Source: Verrucomicrobium sp. (lineage in GTDB: Bacteria > Verrucomicrobiota > Verrucomicrobiia > Methylacidiphilales > UBA1321). From it: a stretch of 64,000 nt of DNA. A program made the translations under genes and the position numbers. This document shows positions 54,316-64,000 of the stretch, piece after piece; the first letter of the stretch is position 1; each line of letters opens with the position of its first letter. Location: the NCBI GenBank assembly GCA_017849585.1, contig JAFIGT010000042.1, positions 62,001 through 126,000 of the forward strand, in the 5' to 3' direction. A model generated the notes under the pieces. The model did no database searches, was not told where the DNA came from, and saw only the letters and a program-made list of their open reading frames with translations.

Positions 54316-55077
54316 TCATTTCCGGGCCCGGTCAGTGTATGCTGAGATAAATTCGCGCACGATTTTGTTGTCTGACTTCTTGAAGTCATCCGGAGTGGCA
54401 TCCAAAATGACTTGGCCCTCATGTAAAAAAACCATTCTCGTCGCCACGGCAAATGCGCTTTCCATTTCATGCGTAACAACAATGGAGGTGACCTTTTGCT
54501 TGTCCCTCAACTGAATGATCAGGTCATCGATTAATTTGCTATTTATGGGGTCGAGTCCTGCCGACGGCTCATCAAACAGCACCAATTCAGGCTCCAACGC
54601 CAAGGCGCGCGCCAGACCGGCGCGCTTTTGCATGCCTCCACTCAATTCCGACGGAAGTTTCTCCTGGGCATCACGCAATCCCACCAACTCAAGCTTGCTG
54701 TCAATAATGGCATTAATTTCGCCATCACTCTTCTCCGTCAATTCCCTTAAAGGCATTCCGATATTATCGTGAACATTAAAAGAGCTGATCAGGGCCGCAT
54801 TCTGGTAGACCATACCGAAATGCGTTCTGATCTCATTCGACTCTTTGCGGGCAAGATGTGTCAGCTCCTTGTCCTTAAATAAAACGCCCCCGCTCGTTGG
54901 CTCCAGCAGCCCCATGATGATATTCAGCACGGTGCTTTTTCCGCAGCCGCTCAATCCCATGATCACCAGCACTTCCTGTTTGCAAATAGAAAAACTCACC
55001 CCATTGAGCACGACCTTATCGCCAAATTGCAACTTTAGATCACGCACTTGCAGAAGAATTTCAGTTGAATCACTCAT
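54316..55077 (-). CDS. mlaF: MlaF-like ABC transporter ATPase
   Basis: A 253-residue ATPase with Walker A in MGLSGCGKSTVLNI, the Q-loop, signature LPSELSGGMQKRAGLARAL, Walker B ELVLFDEPSAGLDP and the H-loop VVTHEMESA. It resembles MlaF, which powers phospholipid movement between membranes. It overlaps mlaE by four bases (ATGA) and precedes mlaD. Substrate assignment rests on the operon. Confidence 0.92.
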   Translation of the reverse strand: MSDSTEILLQVRDLKLQFGDKVVLNGVSFSICKQEVLVIMGLSGCGKSTVLNIIMGLLEPTSGGVLFKDKELTHLARKESNEIRTHFGMVYQNAALISSFNVHDNIGMPLRELTEKSDGEINAIIDSKLELVGLRDAQEKLPSELSGGMQKRAGLARALALEPELVLFDEPSAGLDPINSKLIDDLIIQLRDKQKVTSIVVTHEMESAFAVATRMVFLHEGQVILDATPDDFKKSDNKIVREFISAYTDRARK

Positions 55078-55865
55078 GGGAAAAAAGTGACGAGAAAAAT
55101 ATTACATAACGAATCGCAAGCGATCACAGAACTCACAGCCGTAACCACGCTCGATGTCGTGGCGGTCCCAACTTCAACAGCCCCCTTTTCCACCAGCAGC
55201 CCCTTATAACAGGAAATCATCCCAATAATGGCCCCGAAAAGCAGACTTTTCACCACACCCGACATCAAGTCCTTCACCAGCAGGCTGCTCATAACTTGAT
55301 CGAAAAAAAAGCTATAGCCAATTTGCAGTAGCAGATTGGAAATGAATGCGGCTCCGACAATTCCGGATATTACAGAAATAATGGTTAAGCTCGGTGTCAG
55401 CAAAAAGATCGCCAGAAAGCGCGGCGTAACCAAATAGCGCAATGCGCCTATCCCCATGCCTTCAATCGCCTTGACTTCACCTCCGGCTGACATGGCCCCC
55501 AGCTCGGCGGTATAGGCCGCCCCAATTCGGGAAGCCAAAACGATGCCCGTAAATAAGGGCCCCATTTCCCGCGTAAATGAGATTGAAACAACCGCAGGCA
55601 CTATCGTCACAATACCAAAGCGCTGGAGCTGGTAACCAGTGAGCAATGCCATCGTCAGTCCGACAAAAATCGACAACAGCATTACCATGGGCACCGAACC
55701 CACTCCCGCTCGATAACACTGATAGAAGAAATGCTCCAGACGAAAGGGCGACCGACCTGTCGACACCCGTTCCAAAACCTCCGCCAACGTCTCCCGCCCC
55801 AGCCAGGCCAGACTGCTGATTTCCTGCAAAGAGTGTATCGCATAGGTTCCAATTTTTGAGCTCAT
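55074..55865 (-). CDS. mlaE: MlaE-like ABC transporter permease
   Basis: The protein (263 residues from the ATG at 55865) is an MlaE-family integral permease with about five to six membrane segments. It contains the conserved FTREMGPLFTGIVLASRIGAAYTAELGAM and IEGMGIGALRYLVTPRFLA blocks typical of the family. A longer start at 55898 would overlap cfa by 22 bases and adds residues without similarity. It forms the inner-membrane channel of the Mla complex with MlaF and MlaD, which follow directly. Confidence 0.92.
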   Translation of the reverse strand: MSSKIGTYAIHSLQEISSLAWLGRETLAEVLERVSTGRSPFRLEHFFYQCYRAGVGSVPMVMLLSIFVGLTMALLTGYQLQRFGIVTIVPAVVSISFTREMGPLFTGIVLASRIGAAYTAELGAMSAGGEVKAIEGMGIGALRYLVTPRFLAIFLLTPSLTIISVISGIVGAAFISNLLLQIGYSFFFDQVMSSLLVKDLMSGVVKSLLFGAIIGMISCYKGLLVEKGAVEVGTATTSSVVTAVSSVIACDSLCNIFLVTFFP

Positions 55866-55876
55866 ACGCCCCCTAG

Positions 55877-57229
55877 CTATCGATCTTCCTGATACCATCG
55901 AGAACGCACCATTGGTGCCGCGGATTTTCCTTCGCTAGTCAATTTGGCAAGCAATGTTTGATAGATGCTCAATCTTCCAGATTGAAAGTGATGAGCGCAT
56001 CCCACCATATACAGGCGCCAAGTGCGATATGTATACTCGTCAACAAATTCGAGCGCATCGGCATGATGCGCTTTTAGGCGATTTTCCCAATGACTCAAGG
56101 TCATCGCATAGTGTTCCCGCAAACTCTCTACGTCCAGTATTTCCCAACCGCATTCTTCAGCATCTTGAAGCATCCGATTAATGAGAAGAATATCTGAGTC
56201 CGGAAATACATATTTACCAATGAATGAACCGCTCTTTCCGGGAAATTTAATCGGGCCTAATCCAATGCCATGGTTTAAAAAAAGACCTCCTGGTTTCAAC
56301 AGGAGCATGACCTTCTCAAAATAATTCATCAACTGCTCACGCCCCACGTGCACGACCATTCCCACGCTAACGACCGCATCATAAAGTCCCTCGGCAACGA
56401 GCTCTCGATAGTCCAGCATGCACACCGATGCGCGACCATTTAGACCCTCTGATTCGATTCGCTCTTGAACATAGTCATACCGCTCTTTACTCAATGTAAT
56501 TCCAACCGCTTCAACTCCATAATAACGCACAGCATGCAGCAGCAATCCTCCCCAACCACAGCTTATATCCAGCAAGCGCTGATTTATCTTTAAGTCCAAC
56601 TTACGGCATATGTGATCGTACTTATTTTGCTGTGCCTCTTCCAGGCTATCTGCCGGGCTATTAAAGTAGGCGCAGGAATACGCCATACTTTTATCCAGCC
56701 AGAGCATATAGAACTGGTTGGATATGCTATAATGAAATTGAATAGCCTCGCGATCACGCTCCAACGAATGACGCTCGCCATGCAATCGCGCTTGTCGGTC
56801 CTGACTTTTTTGGGAAAAGCAATTCTCCGGAAGCTGCCACAAAAGATGCCCGAGTTGAAGCGGCCAGATCCAACCATTCGTCTTTACCATTAAGAAGTCA
56901 GTAAGTTCAAAAGCGGCTTCGATGTCTCCCTCGATATCAAATGCCCCCTCCAGATAGGCTTCACCCAAGCCACTTTCAGTTCCCGGCAACAACATTTCAC
57001 GTAATGCACTTGGACGATTCAATACCACTGTCGCGGCACGTGGAGCCGATGTCGGCCAGGAATTGCCATCCCACATACGCACATTCACATTTTGGAGTAA
57101 TTGAATGGGGAACACCACTTCCAATAGCCTGAGAGTAATTTCTCGCGCGTCGCCCCCCTTGGACCATGGTTGAGGTAGATCCGTATCTTTCAAGCGACGT
57201 TGGCCAATTAAATACTCCATAACGGACAT
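55877..57229 (-). CDS. cfa: Cyclopropane-fatty-acyl-phospholipid synthase
   Basis: A 450-residue SAM-dependent enzyme that adds a methylene group to unsaturated phospholipid acyl chains. The N-terminal domain precedes the catalytic Rossmann domain with motif I LLDISCGWGGLLLHAV. Further on are GVEAVGITLSKERYDYVQER, YDAVVSVGMVVHVG and FLNHGIG. The family block HYSISNQFYMLWLDKSMAYSCAYF is present. GGAGGAA precedes the ATG. It starts the operon that continues with mlaE, tying membrane-lipid modification to lipid transport. Confidence 0.92.
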   Translation of the reverse strand: MSVMEYLIGQRRLKDTDLPQPWSKGGDAREITLRLLEVVFPIQLLQNVNVRMWDGNSWPTSAPRAATVVLNRPSALREMLLPGTESGLGEAYLEGAFDIEGDIEAAFELTDFLMVKTNGWIWPLQLGHLLWQLPENCFSQKSQDRQARLHGERHSLERDREAIQFHYSISNQFYMLWLDKSMAYSCAYFNSPADSLEEAQQNKYDHICRKLDLKINQRLLDISCGWGGLLLHAVRYYGVEAVGITLSKERYDYVQERIESEGLNGRASVCMLDYRELVAEGLYDAVVSVGMVVHVGREQLMNYFEKVMLLLKPGGLFLNHGIGLGPIKFPGKSGSFIGKYVFPDSDILLINRMLQDAEECGWEILDVESLREHYAMTLSHWENRLKAHHADALEFVDEYTYRTWRLYMVGCAHHFQSGRLSIYQTLLAKLTSEGKSAAPMVRSRWYQEDR

Positions 57230-57524
57230 AGTTAGTTCCTCCGGGTGCGCAAACTCTCACATCGCATCAATGCAAAGGCCATGCCACTAACGACAGGCTC
57301 GTTAAATCCGCGGGGGGCAGTGAGTTGGAAAGGTGGATCTTCTCACTTCCGTTGCATTCCGCCTGATTCCATATTTGATTTTTCGCTAAATGCAGAAAAA
57401 TCGACTTAGCTTCCCCTCTAACGCAGCCGCGGCTCGTAGAAGCGGTTTACTCTTAGTGAAATAGCCCCAGACACTTGTCCAAAAGAGAAAACTTGCGGCA
57501 CAACTTGTGCGTCATTTCAGAAAT
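57230..57524. other. Divergent promoter region between cfa and a small basic protein gene
   Basis: About 295 bases with no recognisable gene or RNA. Promoters for both directions must lie here, but no single -35/-10 pair stands out. Confidence 0.4.
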
Positions 57525-57818
57525 ATGCCGCGAGGATCCAAGGCCAAGTATACAGCCAAGCAAAAGCGACAGGCTGAACATATAGAGAAAAGCTACGAAA
57601 AACGAGGCCTGTCCAAACGAACCGCCGAAAAGCGCGCGTGGCAGACAGTGAATAAACAAAGTGGCGGCGGTGAAAAATCAGGAAGCGGAAAACTCACTCG
57701 TACACGAGCCAAGAAGGGCGCACGCAAAGAATCCGGCGAAAGAGCCGCACGCGCCCGCAAAATTGGCTCTTACCGTGTACAACGGACACCTACTCGCAAG
57801 CGGGCAGCTGCAGCCTAA
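57525..57818 (+). CDS. Small basic 'plasmid stabilization protein'-like protein
   Basis: The protein (97 residues from the ATG at 57525) starts MPRGSKAKYTAKQKRQAEHI and continues ESYEKRGLSKRTAEKRAWQTVNKQSGGG. Small proteins with this beginning are common in soil bacteria and often labelled plasmid stabilization protein, without proof. The C-terminal half is a Lys/Arg/Ala-rich tail suggesting nucleic-acid binding. An ATG at 57507 would add six residues. It is followed after 21 bases by another small gene. A stress role is plausible from the neighbourhood only. Confidence 0.72.
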   Translation: MPRGSKAKYTAKQKRQAEHIEKSYEKRGLSKRTAEKRAWQTVNKQSGGGEKSGSGKLTRTRAKKGARKESGERAARARKIGSYRVQRTPTRKRAAAA

Positions 57819-57839
57819 AATTACACAACCATACGTCTT

Positions 57840-58199
57840 ATGAGCACCAAAAGTAAAAGGCATCGTCAGAATCAAAAGAAGGAATCCTATCTTCTCGATC
57901 ATGACCCCATCGAACAACGAGCTTTGCAAATAGCGCGCAATGAAGGCCAGCACATGATTTCACAAGATGACAGGATACGAGCACAACTGGAGCTGAATTC
58001 TCCAAATGCCATTCCCACTGAACCAGAATTCACACCAGGCATGGAACTCGAACTCACTGTCTGGAACGAAGCTCCTGCCTCGACAGGGCGACAAACACCC
58101 AAAGTAGAGCCCGAAGACGAAAAAAACGTGGTTCAGGAACTGATCGAAAATGGCCTCCGCATGCCGCGACGTTCCCGTGCCAAACACCCCAATGCGTAG
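57840..58199 (+). CDS. Hypothetical small hydrophilic protein
   Basis: A 119-residue protein not confidently recognised. It is basic at the start (KSKRHRQNQKKE). A helical segment (IEQRALQIARNEGQHM, about residues 24-40) faintly recalls DUF2934. A Pro/Glu-rich middle and a helical end follow. No signal peptide or membrane segment. Co-directional with the preceding small basic protein, so probably in one transcript, and convergent with the response regulator gene seven bases away. Confidence 0.55.
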   Translation: MSTKSKRHRQNQKKESYLLDHDPIEQRALQIARNEGQHMISQDDRIRAQLELNSPNAIPTEPEFTPGMELELTVWNEAPASTGRQTPKVEPEDEKNVVQELIENGLRMPRRSRAKHPNA

Positions 58200-58206
58200 A
58201 GCAAAG

Positions 58207-58641
58207 TCATATCTTAGGTGGTCGCTTTTCCAACAACATTTCAATTTCAGCGATCATTTTCAGCTGCTCTTCTTTTTCAGAGGATTTTTTAAAATAGGCA
58301 TGAGCTCCGAGTGACCTGCTTTTGGAAATATCCTCCGCAAGCCATGATCCCGACATTACGGCAACCGTCAGGTCATTCATTTTTTCCGTCATCAGCCATT
58401 CCAGCACATCGAATCCGGTTTTCCCGGGCATCTTCAGATCGATCAACATAATATCCGGAAATGGGTACTTTAGCCGATTGCCAAATTTCCCCTCTCCTTT
58501 CAGATACGACATCGATTCATCGCCATCTTGCAGTTCGCCAATTACGACCAGCTTCTCACTTCGCTTCAGTGCGATTCGAAGAAAAAAACGATCATCGGAC
58601 GAATCATCCACCAACAACACTTTGAATATGTCACCATTCAT
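58207..58641 (-). CDS. Single-domain response regulator (Rcp1-like)
   Basis: A 144-residue receiver domain: VLLVDDSSDDRFFLRIAL with the acidic pair, phosphoacceptor Asp68 in IMLIDLKMPGKTGFDVL, and the Thr/Ser-type VAVMSGSW and AYFKKSS segment with the conserved Lys. The DDSSDDRFFLRIAL start is typical of Rcp1-like regulators paired with phytochrome-type kinases. The ATG at 58641 has a perfect GGGAGGG 5-11 bases upstream; an upstream TTG at 58656 is less likely. It is the last gene of the three-gene signalling cluster. Confidence 0.9.
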   Translation of the reverse strand: MNGDIFKVLLVDDSSDDRFFLRIALKRSEKLVVIGELQDGDESMSYLKGEGKFGNRLKYPFPDIMLIDLKMPGKTGFDVLEWLMTEKMNDLTVAVMSGSWLAEDISKSRSLGAHAYFKKSSEKEEQLKMIAEIEMLLEKRPPKI

Positions 58642-58665
58642 TTTTCCCTCCCCCAAAAATAATCG

Positions 58666-59994
58666 TTATCCAAGCGTGAAATAGAAAGTAGCTCCTTTAT
58701 CTACCATTCCTTCCGCCCAGATCCGCCCGCCGTGTTTGCGTATGATCCGTGAGGCCAACGCCAAGCCAACGCCGGTTCCTTCAAACTCTTCAGAGCGATG
58801 CAATCTCTGAAAGACTCCAAATAGTCGATCTACGGCCTTCATATCAAACCCCACACCATTGTCGCGTATGAAGCAGATTTCCTCTCCATTCTCGCAAAAA
58901 CTTCCCAGCTCGATATGGGCTGGACGCCGCGGTCGCGTATACTTGACCGCGTTCGCTATGAGATTGTCCAAAACTTGTCGAATCAGCACATAGTTACACT
59001 TCAATATGGGAAGAGGGCCGATCTTCCAGACTATATCACGATCGCCTATATCCCCCTTGATATCTGAGATCACCTTTTGCACAAGATCGTCAAGCTCGAC
59101 GGGTGTACGATCAAATTTGTCGCGCGCCACAGAGAAAAGATTCAATAAATCATCCACCATCTGCCCCATTTCCCTCGATTTTGTACCAATTCGAGTCAGG
59201 TAGGCTCTCGCCTCCGGAGCCAATCCTCCCGCATATTCCTCCAGCAATAACTCGGCATAGCTATGAATATGCCTGAATGGTGCCCGCAAATCGTGGGCGA
59301 TGGAGTAAGCAAAAGCCTCCAATTCCTGATTCGCCAGTCGTAATTCCGACGTGCGATCCGATACGCGTTGTTCCAAGTCGAGATTTAGTTGAAGCAGGCT
59401 CTCTTCGGCGCGTTGGCGTTCCCGCACCTCAACCTGCAAAGCCTCATTGGCTGCAGCTAATTGCTCCGTCCGCTGCTTGACACGTGCTTCGAGACCATTG
59501 TGAGCCTGCCGCAAATCCTCTGCCTGGGTACGGACCTGCTCAGTGATCTTGTACAGCTCAACAAACACAGACACCTTAGTCCGCAAAATCTCCGGGACAA
59601 TAGGCGCGAGTATATAATCTACCGCTCCAAGAGAATAGCCGCGCGAAACATGCGTATCGGCATCGCTAATGGCCGAAATGAAAATGATCGGCACATTCTC
59701 CAACCGTCGCCGCTGGCGAATGAGGACAGCAGTTTCAAAACCATCCATTCCAGGCATATTGACATCCAGCAGGATGACCGCGAACTCCTGATGAAGCAAA
59801 CACCTGAGCGCTTCGCGTCCCGATGTGGCCGTAACAATATTTTGTCCAAGCTCCTCAATGATTGTGACCATGGCCAAAAGCTTATCCGGTCGGTCATCCA
59901 CAATCAGAATATTGGCTTTTCTCGACAATGGAGAAAGCATGTCGCTTTTATCAGCTACTTGCCTCGACATTGTCGTTGAAGAGTTTTTTTCCAC
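58666..59994 (-). CDS. Receiver-histidine kinase hybrid (REC-HisKA-HATPase)
   Basis: The protein (442 residues from a GTG at 59994) has GAGGG eight bases upstream. An ATG at 59970 is an alternative start. An N-terminal receiver domain (ILIVDDRPDKLLAMV, phospho-Asp in VILLDVNMPGMDG) is followed by a long coiled coil (about residues 145-215), a dimerisation domain with His in AFAYSIAHDLRAPFRH, and an ATPase domain (LDNLIANAVKYTRP, DNGVGFDM, GTGVGLALA). The kinase type matches phytochrome-like soluble kinases. It stands between the HAMP-array kinase and a single-domain response regulator on one transcript, suggesting a phosphorelay. Confidence 0.88.
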   Translation of the reverse strand: MEKNSSTTMSRQVADKSDMLSPLSRKANILIVDDRPDKLLAMVTIIEELGQNIVTATSGREALRCLLHQEFAVILLDVNMPGMDGFETAVLIRQRRRLENVPIIFISAISDADTHVSRGYSLGAVDYILAPIVPEILRTKVSVFVELYKITEQVRTQAEDLRQAHNGLEARVKQRTEQLAAANEALQVEVRERQRAEESLLQLNLDLEQRVSDRTSELRLANQELEAFAYSIAHDLRAPFRHIHSYAELLLEEYAGGLAPEARAYLTRIGTKSREMGQMVDDLLNLFSVARDKFDRTPVELDDLVQKVISDIKGDIGDRDIVWKIGPLPILKCNYVLIRQVLDNLIANAVKYTRPRRPAHIELGSFCENGEEICFIRDNGVGFDMKAVDRLFGVFQRLHRSEEFEGTGVGLALASRIIRKHGGRIWAEGMVDKGATFYFTLG

Positions 59995-60010
59995 GTGAGT
60001 TTCCCTCAAC

Positions 60011-63000
60011 CTACCGATGCAGCCACAAACGCAGCATGGATAACAGTTCGGTACTGTCGACCGGCTTCGCAATATAGTCCGAAGCTCCCGCATCGATACA
60101 CTTCTCCCGATCGCCCTTCATCGCCTTGGCCGTGACTGCGATGATGGGTAGCATGCGGAATTTGGCGAATTTTCGAATGGCCCGCATGGTATCATAGCCA
60201 TCCATATCGGGCATCATGATGTCCATCAGGACGGCATCGATCCCTGATTGTGACTGCAGTTGCTCCAGGGCAATTTTTCCTGTCTCGGCAGAGAGGACCC
60301 CCATCTCGTAGCGCTCGAGAAGGCTGGTCATGGCAAAAATATTGCGAATATCATCATCAACAATAAGAATCTTCTTCCCCTTGAGTACAGTTTCCGCCTG
60401 ATAAAGATGATGGATCATCTCGCGCTTGAACTCCCTGATCTTGCTGATGTCCTGATGCAGAAATAGCGCACACTCGTCGATCAAACGCTCTTCGGAGTGT
60501 ACTTCCTTTAAGTTCATCGCTTGCCCGAGACGCTTCAAATGCAGTTCCTCCTTTTTGGAGAGTGCATTTGGCACGTAAACCACAATCGCAATATCCTGTA
60601 AAGCCGGTTCCTTCTTGATCTCTTCAATCAACTCAATCGCTGGCATATCAGAGAGTTCACAATCCATGATGAGCCCAGAAAACACATCATTCTGAATCCG
60701 CTTGAGGGCATTTCTTCCTGATTTCTCCTGTTCGATACTCACGCCGGATTCCTCCAATAAATAGGACATCCGTTTTCTTGACTCTTCGCTTTTCGAAACG
60801 AGGAGTAACTTCTTAACCGGTGTCTTGGCGAGATCATCAATCTTCGCGAAAACGTCCTTGAGTTCCTCTCTCGACTTCAGTGGCTTGGGCAAAACACCAA
60901 TGGCCCCGGCGCGGAGCCCTCGGGACGTCGCCTCCTCTGTTGTAATCAAATGGACTGGAATGTGACGCGTCCGAATATCATCCTTCAACCGAGCCAGAAT
61001 ACGCCATCCATCCAGGTCGTGCAGATTGATATCGAGAGTAATCGCATCGATTCGACGCTCCGTGGCAAGTGCTAACGCATTCGAGCCACGAGGCGAAATC
61101 AGCGCCTTAAATCCTGACTCATGCGCGGTCTCCATAATCAGATTCGCAAAACCGGTGTCATTCTCCACGATTAAGACAACCTTATCATCGGGCCCAATAT
61201 CATCGCCATCGTCCAGAAAACGATCACTCATGGCCCCTTCCTCGACACTCGGGGGAATCTCCACCTCAATCGGAATATCCATGAGATTTGGATTTGATGG
61301 AATCTGAGCCTGGCGTTTTGCCGGCTTCACGGGAGTATAATTCTGCGGCAGGAACAAGGTGAAGGTACTTCCTTCTCCCGGAATGCTTGCCAGGCGTATT
61401 TCGCCGCCCAACAGCCGTGTAATTTCACGACTGATCGCCAAACCAAGCCCCGTTCCACCATACTTGCGACTGGTACTGCCGTCCGCCTGTTGAAACGCTT
61501 CGAAGATAATGTGTTGTTTATCCGCAGGAATGCCGATGCCGGTATCCGTAACCGAGAAGACCAGAACCGATTTGGCCCGATTCAACGTTTCGTTTTCAGG
61601 ATGCCATCCTTCCGTCGCAGTGCCAATGGTAAGGGACACCTTCCCCCGTTCAGTAAACTTAAAGGCATTGGAAAGCAGATTCTTGAGAATCTGCTGCAGA
61701 CGCTTTGAATCTGTCTGAATTGTTCTTGGCAAATTGGGGGCACGCACCACTTCAAATTCCAGCTTTTTGCTGTCCGCAAAGTGACGGAAGCCCCGCTCCA
61801 CATAATCCTGCAGCTCGCGCAGGGTCACCTCGCCCACATCAACAATCACCGTTCCGGATTCGATCTTCGAGAGATCGAGAATATCGTTGATCAACGCAAG
61901 CAAGTCATTGCCAGCGGCATGAATCGTCTTGGCGAATTCCACCTGTTTGGCGGACAGATTTTGATCCTTGTTCTTGGAAAGGTCATCCGAAAGAATCAGC
62001 AAGCTGTTCAAGGGCGTCCGCAACTCGTGCGACATGTTCGCAAGAAATTCCGATTTGTACTTGGAGGTTAACGCCAGTTGCTTTGCCTTTTCTTCGAGAG
62101 CCTGACGAGCCTGCTCCACCTCGGAATTTTTGCGTTCCACCTCGACATTTTGATCTGCCAGCAGCTTCGCCTTTTCTCCCAACTGCTGATTGGTTTGCTG
62201 CAATTCGAGCTGCTGGCTCTGCAACTCCTTGGCAAGCGATTGAGATTGCTTGAGCAAATCCTCGGTTCGCGTATTGGCTTCGATCGTGTTGAATACGATC
62301 CCGATACTTTCCGTCAACTGATCCAGGAAGGCATGGTGCGTGGGACTAAACCGATCAAAGGACGCCAGTTCAATAACCCCTTTTACCTGCCCTTCAAACA
62401 CCACTGGCAAAACCAGAATGTTGACCGGACTCGCCTTGCCCAGTCCGGAGCTGATTGTCATGTAATTTTTTGGCGCGTTTGTAATGACAATTTTCTCCTT
62501 CTCTAAGGCACATTGCCCCACCAAACCTTCTCCCAACTTGAAAGTGTTGTCGGGATTGCCCCGCTCCCGGTGCGCATAGCTCGCCAGCAATTTCAGATAG
62601 AGCTCTCCATCGTCCTTGGATGAATCAATTGTATAGAAAACGCCCTGTTGCGCCGAAACGACCGGTGCCAGCTCTGACAAAATCAATTTCCCCACGGCCA
62701 GCAGATCCTTCTGTCCCTGCAACATTCGGGAGAATTTCGCCAGATTGGTCTTCAACCAGTCCTGCTCACTGTTCTTCAATGTTGTATCCTTAAGGTTTCG
62801 AATCATCTCATTGATATTGTCCTTCAAGGCCGCCACCTCACCCAGCGCCTCCACGGTGATGGAGCGGGTCAAATCGCCTTTCGTCACGGCCGTGGCCACC
62901 TCGGCAATCGCTCGCACCTGCGTCGTCAGATTCGCGGCTAGCTGATTGACATTGTCCGTAAGATCCTTCCACGTTCCCGCTGCGCCGGGTACGCTGGCCT

Positions 63001-64000
63001 GACCACCCAGCTTGCCTTCGACCCCTACTTCGCGGGCTACTGATGTCACTTGATCCGCAAAGATAGCCAGCGTATCGGTCATTCCGTTAATGGTGTCAGC
63101 CAAAGCGGCAATTTCACCCTTCGCCTCCACAGTCAGCTTTTGCTTGAGATTGCCGTTGGCGACTGCTGTGACGACGAGCGCAATACCACGCACCTGATTC
63201 GTCAGGTTGCCCGCCATCAGATTCACATTGTCCGTTAAGTCCTTCCACGTACCAGCAACGCCCTTCACATCGGCTTGACCGCCCAGCTTGCCTTCCGTGC
63301 CCACCTCGCGCGCCACGCGCGTTACTTCCGACGCAAAGGAACTCAATTGATCCACCATCGTGTTGATCGTGTTTTTCAGCTCGAGAATCTCGCCCTTTAC
63401 GTCGACCGTGATCTTCTTCGACAGATCGCCTCGCGCCACGGCTGTGGTCACCGCGGCGATGTTGCGCACCTGACCCGTCAAATTACCCGCCATAAAATTC
63501 ACATTATCGGTCAGATCCTTCCACGTACCGGCAACCCCTCGCACATCGGCCTGACCACCGAGCTTGCCCTCCGTACCCACCTCGCGCGCCACGCGCGTCA
63601 CTTCTGAGGCAAAGGAGTTCAACTGATCCACCATCGTGTTGATCGTGTTTTTCAACTCGAGAATCTCCCCCTTCACATCGACCGTGATCTTCTTCGACAA
63701 ATCCCCCGTCGCCACCGCCGTGGTCACCGCGGCAATATTGCGCACCTGACCCGTCAAATTACCCGCCATCGAATTCACACTATCCGTCAAATCTTTCCAC
63801 GTACCGGCAACGCCCTTCACATCGGCCTGACCACCGAGCTTGCCCTCTGTACCCACCTCGCGCGCCACGCGCGTCACTTCCGCCGCAAACGAGCTGAGTT
63901 GATCGACCATCGTGTTGATCGTGTTTTTCAATTCCAGAATTTCGCCCTTCACGTCAACCGTGATCTTCTTAGACAAATCGCCTCGTGCCACCGCCGTGGT
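60011..64000 (-). CDS. Giant HAMP-array hybrid histidine kinase (N-terminus beyond window)
   Basis: At least 1329 residues; the frame stays open through the right edge. From the edge inward come about five tandem 92-residue HAMP-like units (each with [15 protein letters not shown] and [20 protein letters not shown]), a GAF domain, a coiled coil rich in Gln/Glu/Leu, HisKA ([16 protein letters not shown]) and the ATPase domain (GTGLGLAIS). Three receiver domains follow, the last with [14 protein letters not shown] and Asp in [12 protein letters not shown]; the second is degenerate. This architecture resembles group III (Nik1-like) hybrid kinases linked to osmotic stress. No membrane segment is visible in the part shown. 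Confidence 0.9.
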   Translation of the reverse strand, partial: TTAVARGDLSKKITVDVKGEILELKNTINTMVDQLSSFAAEVTRVAREVGTEGKLGGQADVKGVAGTWKDLTDSVNSMAGNLTGQVRNIAAVTTAVATGDLSKKITVDVKGEILELKNTINTMVDQLNSFASEVTRVAREVGTEGKLGGQADVRGVAGTWKDLTDNVNFMAGNLTGQVRNIAAVTTAVARGDLSKKITVDVKGEILELKNTINTMVDQLSSFASEVTRVAREVGTEGKLGGQADVKGVAGTWKDLTDNVNLMAGNLTNQVRGIALVVTAVANGNLKQKLTVEAKGEIAALADTINGMTDTLAIFADQVTSVAREVGVEGKLGGQASVPGAAGTWKDLTDNVNQLAANLTTQVRAIAEVATAVTKGDLTRSITVEALGEVAALKDNINEMIRNLKDTTLKNSEQDWLKTNLAKFSRMLQGQKDLLAVGKLILSELAPVVSAQQGVFYTIDSSKDDGELYLKLLASYAHRERGNPDNTFKLGEGLVGQCALEKEKIVITNAPKNYMTISSGLGKASPVNILVLPVVFEGQVKGVIELASFDRFSPTHHAFLDQLTESIGIVFNTIEANTRTEDLLKQSQSLAKELQSQQLELQQTNQQLGEKAKLLADQNVEVERKNSEVEQARQALEEKAKQLALTSKYKSEFLANMSHELRTPLNSLLILSDDLSKNKDQNLSAKQVEFAKTIHAAGNDLLALINDILDLSKIESGTVIVDVGEVTLRELQDYVERGFRHFADSKKLEFEVVRAPNLPRTIQTDSKRLQQILKNLLSNAFKFTERGKVSLTIGTATEGWHPENETLNRAKSVLVFSVTDTGIGIPADKQHIIFEAFQQADGSTSRKYGGTGLGLAISREITRLLGGEIRLASIPGEGSTFTLFLPQNYTPVKPAKRQAQIPSNPNLMDIPIEVEIPPSVEEGAMSDRFLDDGDDIGPDDKVVLIVENDTGFANLIMETAHESGFKALISPRGSNALALATERRIDAITLDINLHDLDGWRILARLKDDIRTRHIPVHLITTEEATSRGLRAGAIGVLPKPLKSREELKDVFAKIDDLAKTPVKKLLLVSKSEESRKRMSYLLEESGVSIEQEKSGRNALKRIQNDVFSGLIMDCELSDMPAIELIEEIKKEPALQDIAIVVYVPNALSKKEELHLKRLGQAMNLKEVHSEERLIDECALFLHQDISKIREFKREMIHHLYQAETVLKGKKILIVDDDIRNIFAMTSLLERYEMGVLSAETGKIALEQLQSQSGIDAVLMDIMMPDMDGYDTMRAIRKFAKFRMLPIIAVTAKAMKGDREKCIDAGASDYIAKPVDSTELLSMLRLWLHR
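62900..64000 (-). repeat. Tandem 276-bp coding repeats (HAMP units)
   Basis: The coding strand of the kinase repeats every 276 bases (92 codons). Units nearest the window edge are nearly identical in DNA, while those closer to the GAF domain diverge (for example [18 protein letters not shown]). High DNA identity among edge-proximal units implies recent duplication or gene conversion. More units probably continue outside the window. Confidence 0.85.

Overview
The window reads as a chromosomal segment of a Gram-negative, GC-rich soil or freshwater bacterium, most probably a member of the Verrucomicrobiota. This is an inference from gene content. It rests on several PEP-CTERM (exosortase-sorted) secreted proteins, H-X9-DG-type pseudopilins, a giant autotransporter, a secreted multidomain hydrolase with a 'GITNL...ALGLG' C-terminal domain, and a HAMP-array hybrid kinase. 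No rRNA, tRNA, IS element or CRISPR array was recognised.

Layout. (1) 1-5.7 kb, minus strand: a heme acquisition locus with an AraC-type regulator, TonB-dependent receptor, HmuS/HemS-like protein, periplasmic heme-binding protein HmuT and the start of the HmuU permease, which runs off the left edge. (2) 5.9-16.3 kb, plus strand: a glycerol/dihydroxyacetone island with an orphan dhaL, glpK, glpD, an OprB-type porin, glpF, dhaK, dhaL and an EIIA(DhaM)-HPr-EI fusion. Together they can import glycerol, convert it to DHAP, and phosphorylate dihydroxyacetone with PEP. (3) 16.3-29.3 kb: mostly housekeeping and single genes (prfC, a CBS-like histidine kinase with its response regulator, a TMTC-like TPR membrane protein, tyrS, a RelE/ParE-like orphan toxin, a NamZ-like muramidase, a site-2 protease, miaB).

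(4) 29.4-36.5 kb, minus strand: the most striking region. Two separate operons are each preceded by a cobalamin riboswitch. They encode PEP-CTERM-anchored surface proteins (a DUF4465-like protein, three paralogous 'GADF-VFEN' domains, and a beta-propeller-like domain fused in frame to one of them), two paralogous pseudopilins and a Cys-rich CWC protein. Vitamin B12-controlled surface proteins of related types are known as lipoproteins in Bacteroidetes. Here the anchoring appears to use PEP-CTERM/exosortase sorting, which suggests an undescribed corrinoid-capture or corrinoid-responsive surface system.

(5) 36.8-46.6 kb, plus strand: a 1392-residue autotransporter, a small lipoprotein, thyA, and a 1259-residue secreted hydrolase. 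(6) 46.6-53 kb: alpha-glucan metabolism (GH13 with CBM20, MalQ) mixed with stress-type genes (DUF892 YciE-like, DJ-1/PfpI, glycine-zipper protein). (7) 53.6-57.2 kb, minus strand: a cfa-mlaE-mlaF-mlaD envelope-lipid operon. (8) 57.5-64 kb: two small basic or hydrophilic proteins, then a minus-strand signalling cluster of a giant HAMP-array hybrid histidine kinase (truncated by the right edge), a REC-histidine kinase and a single-domain response regulator.
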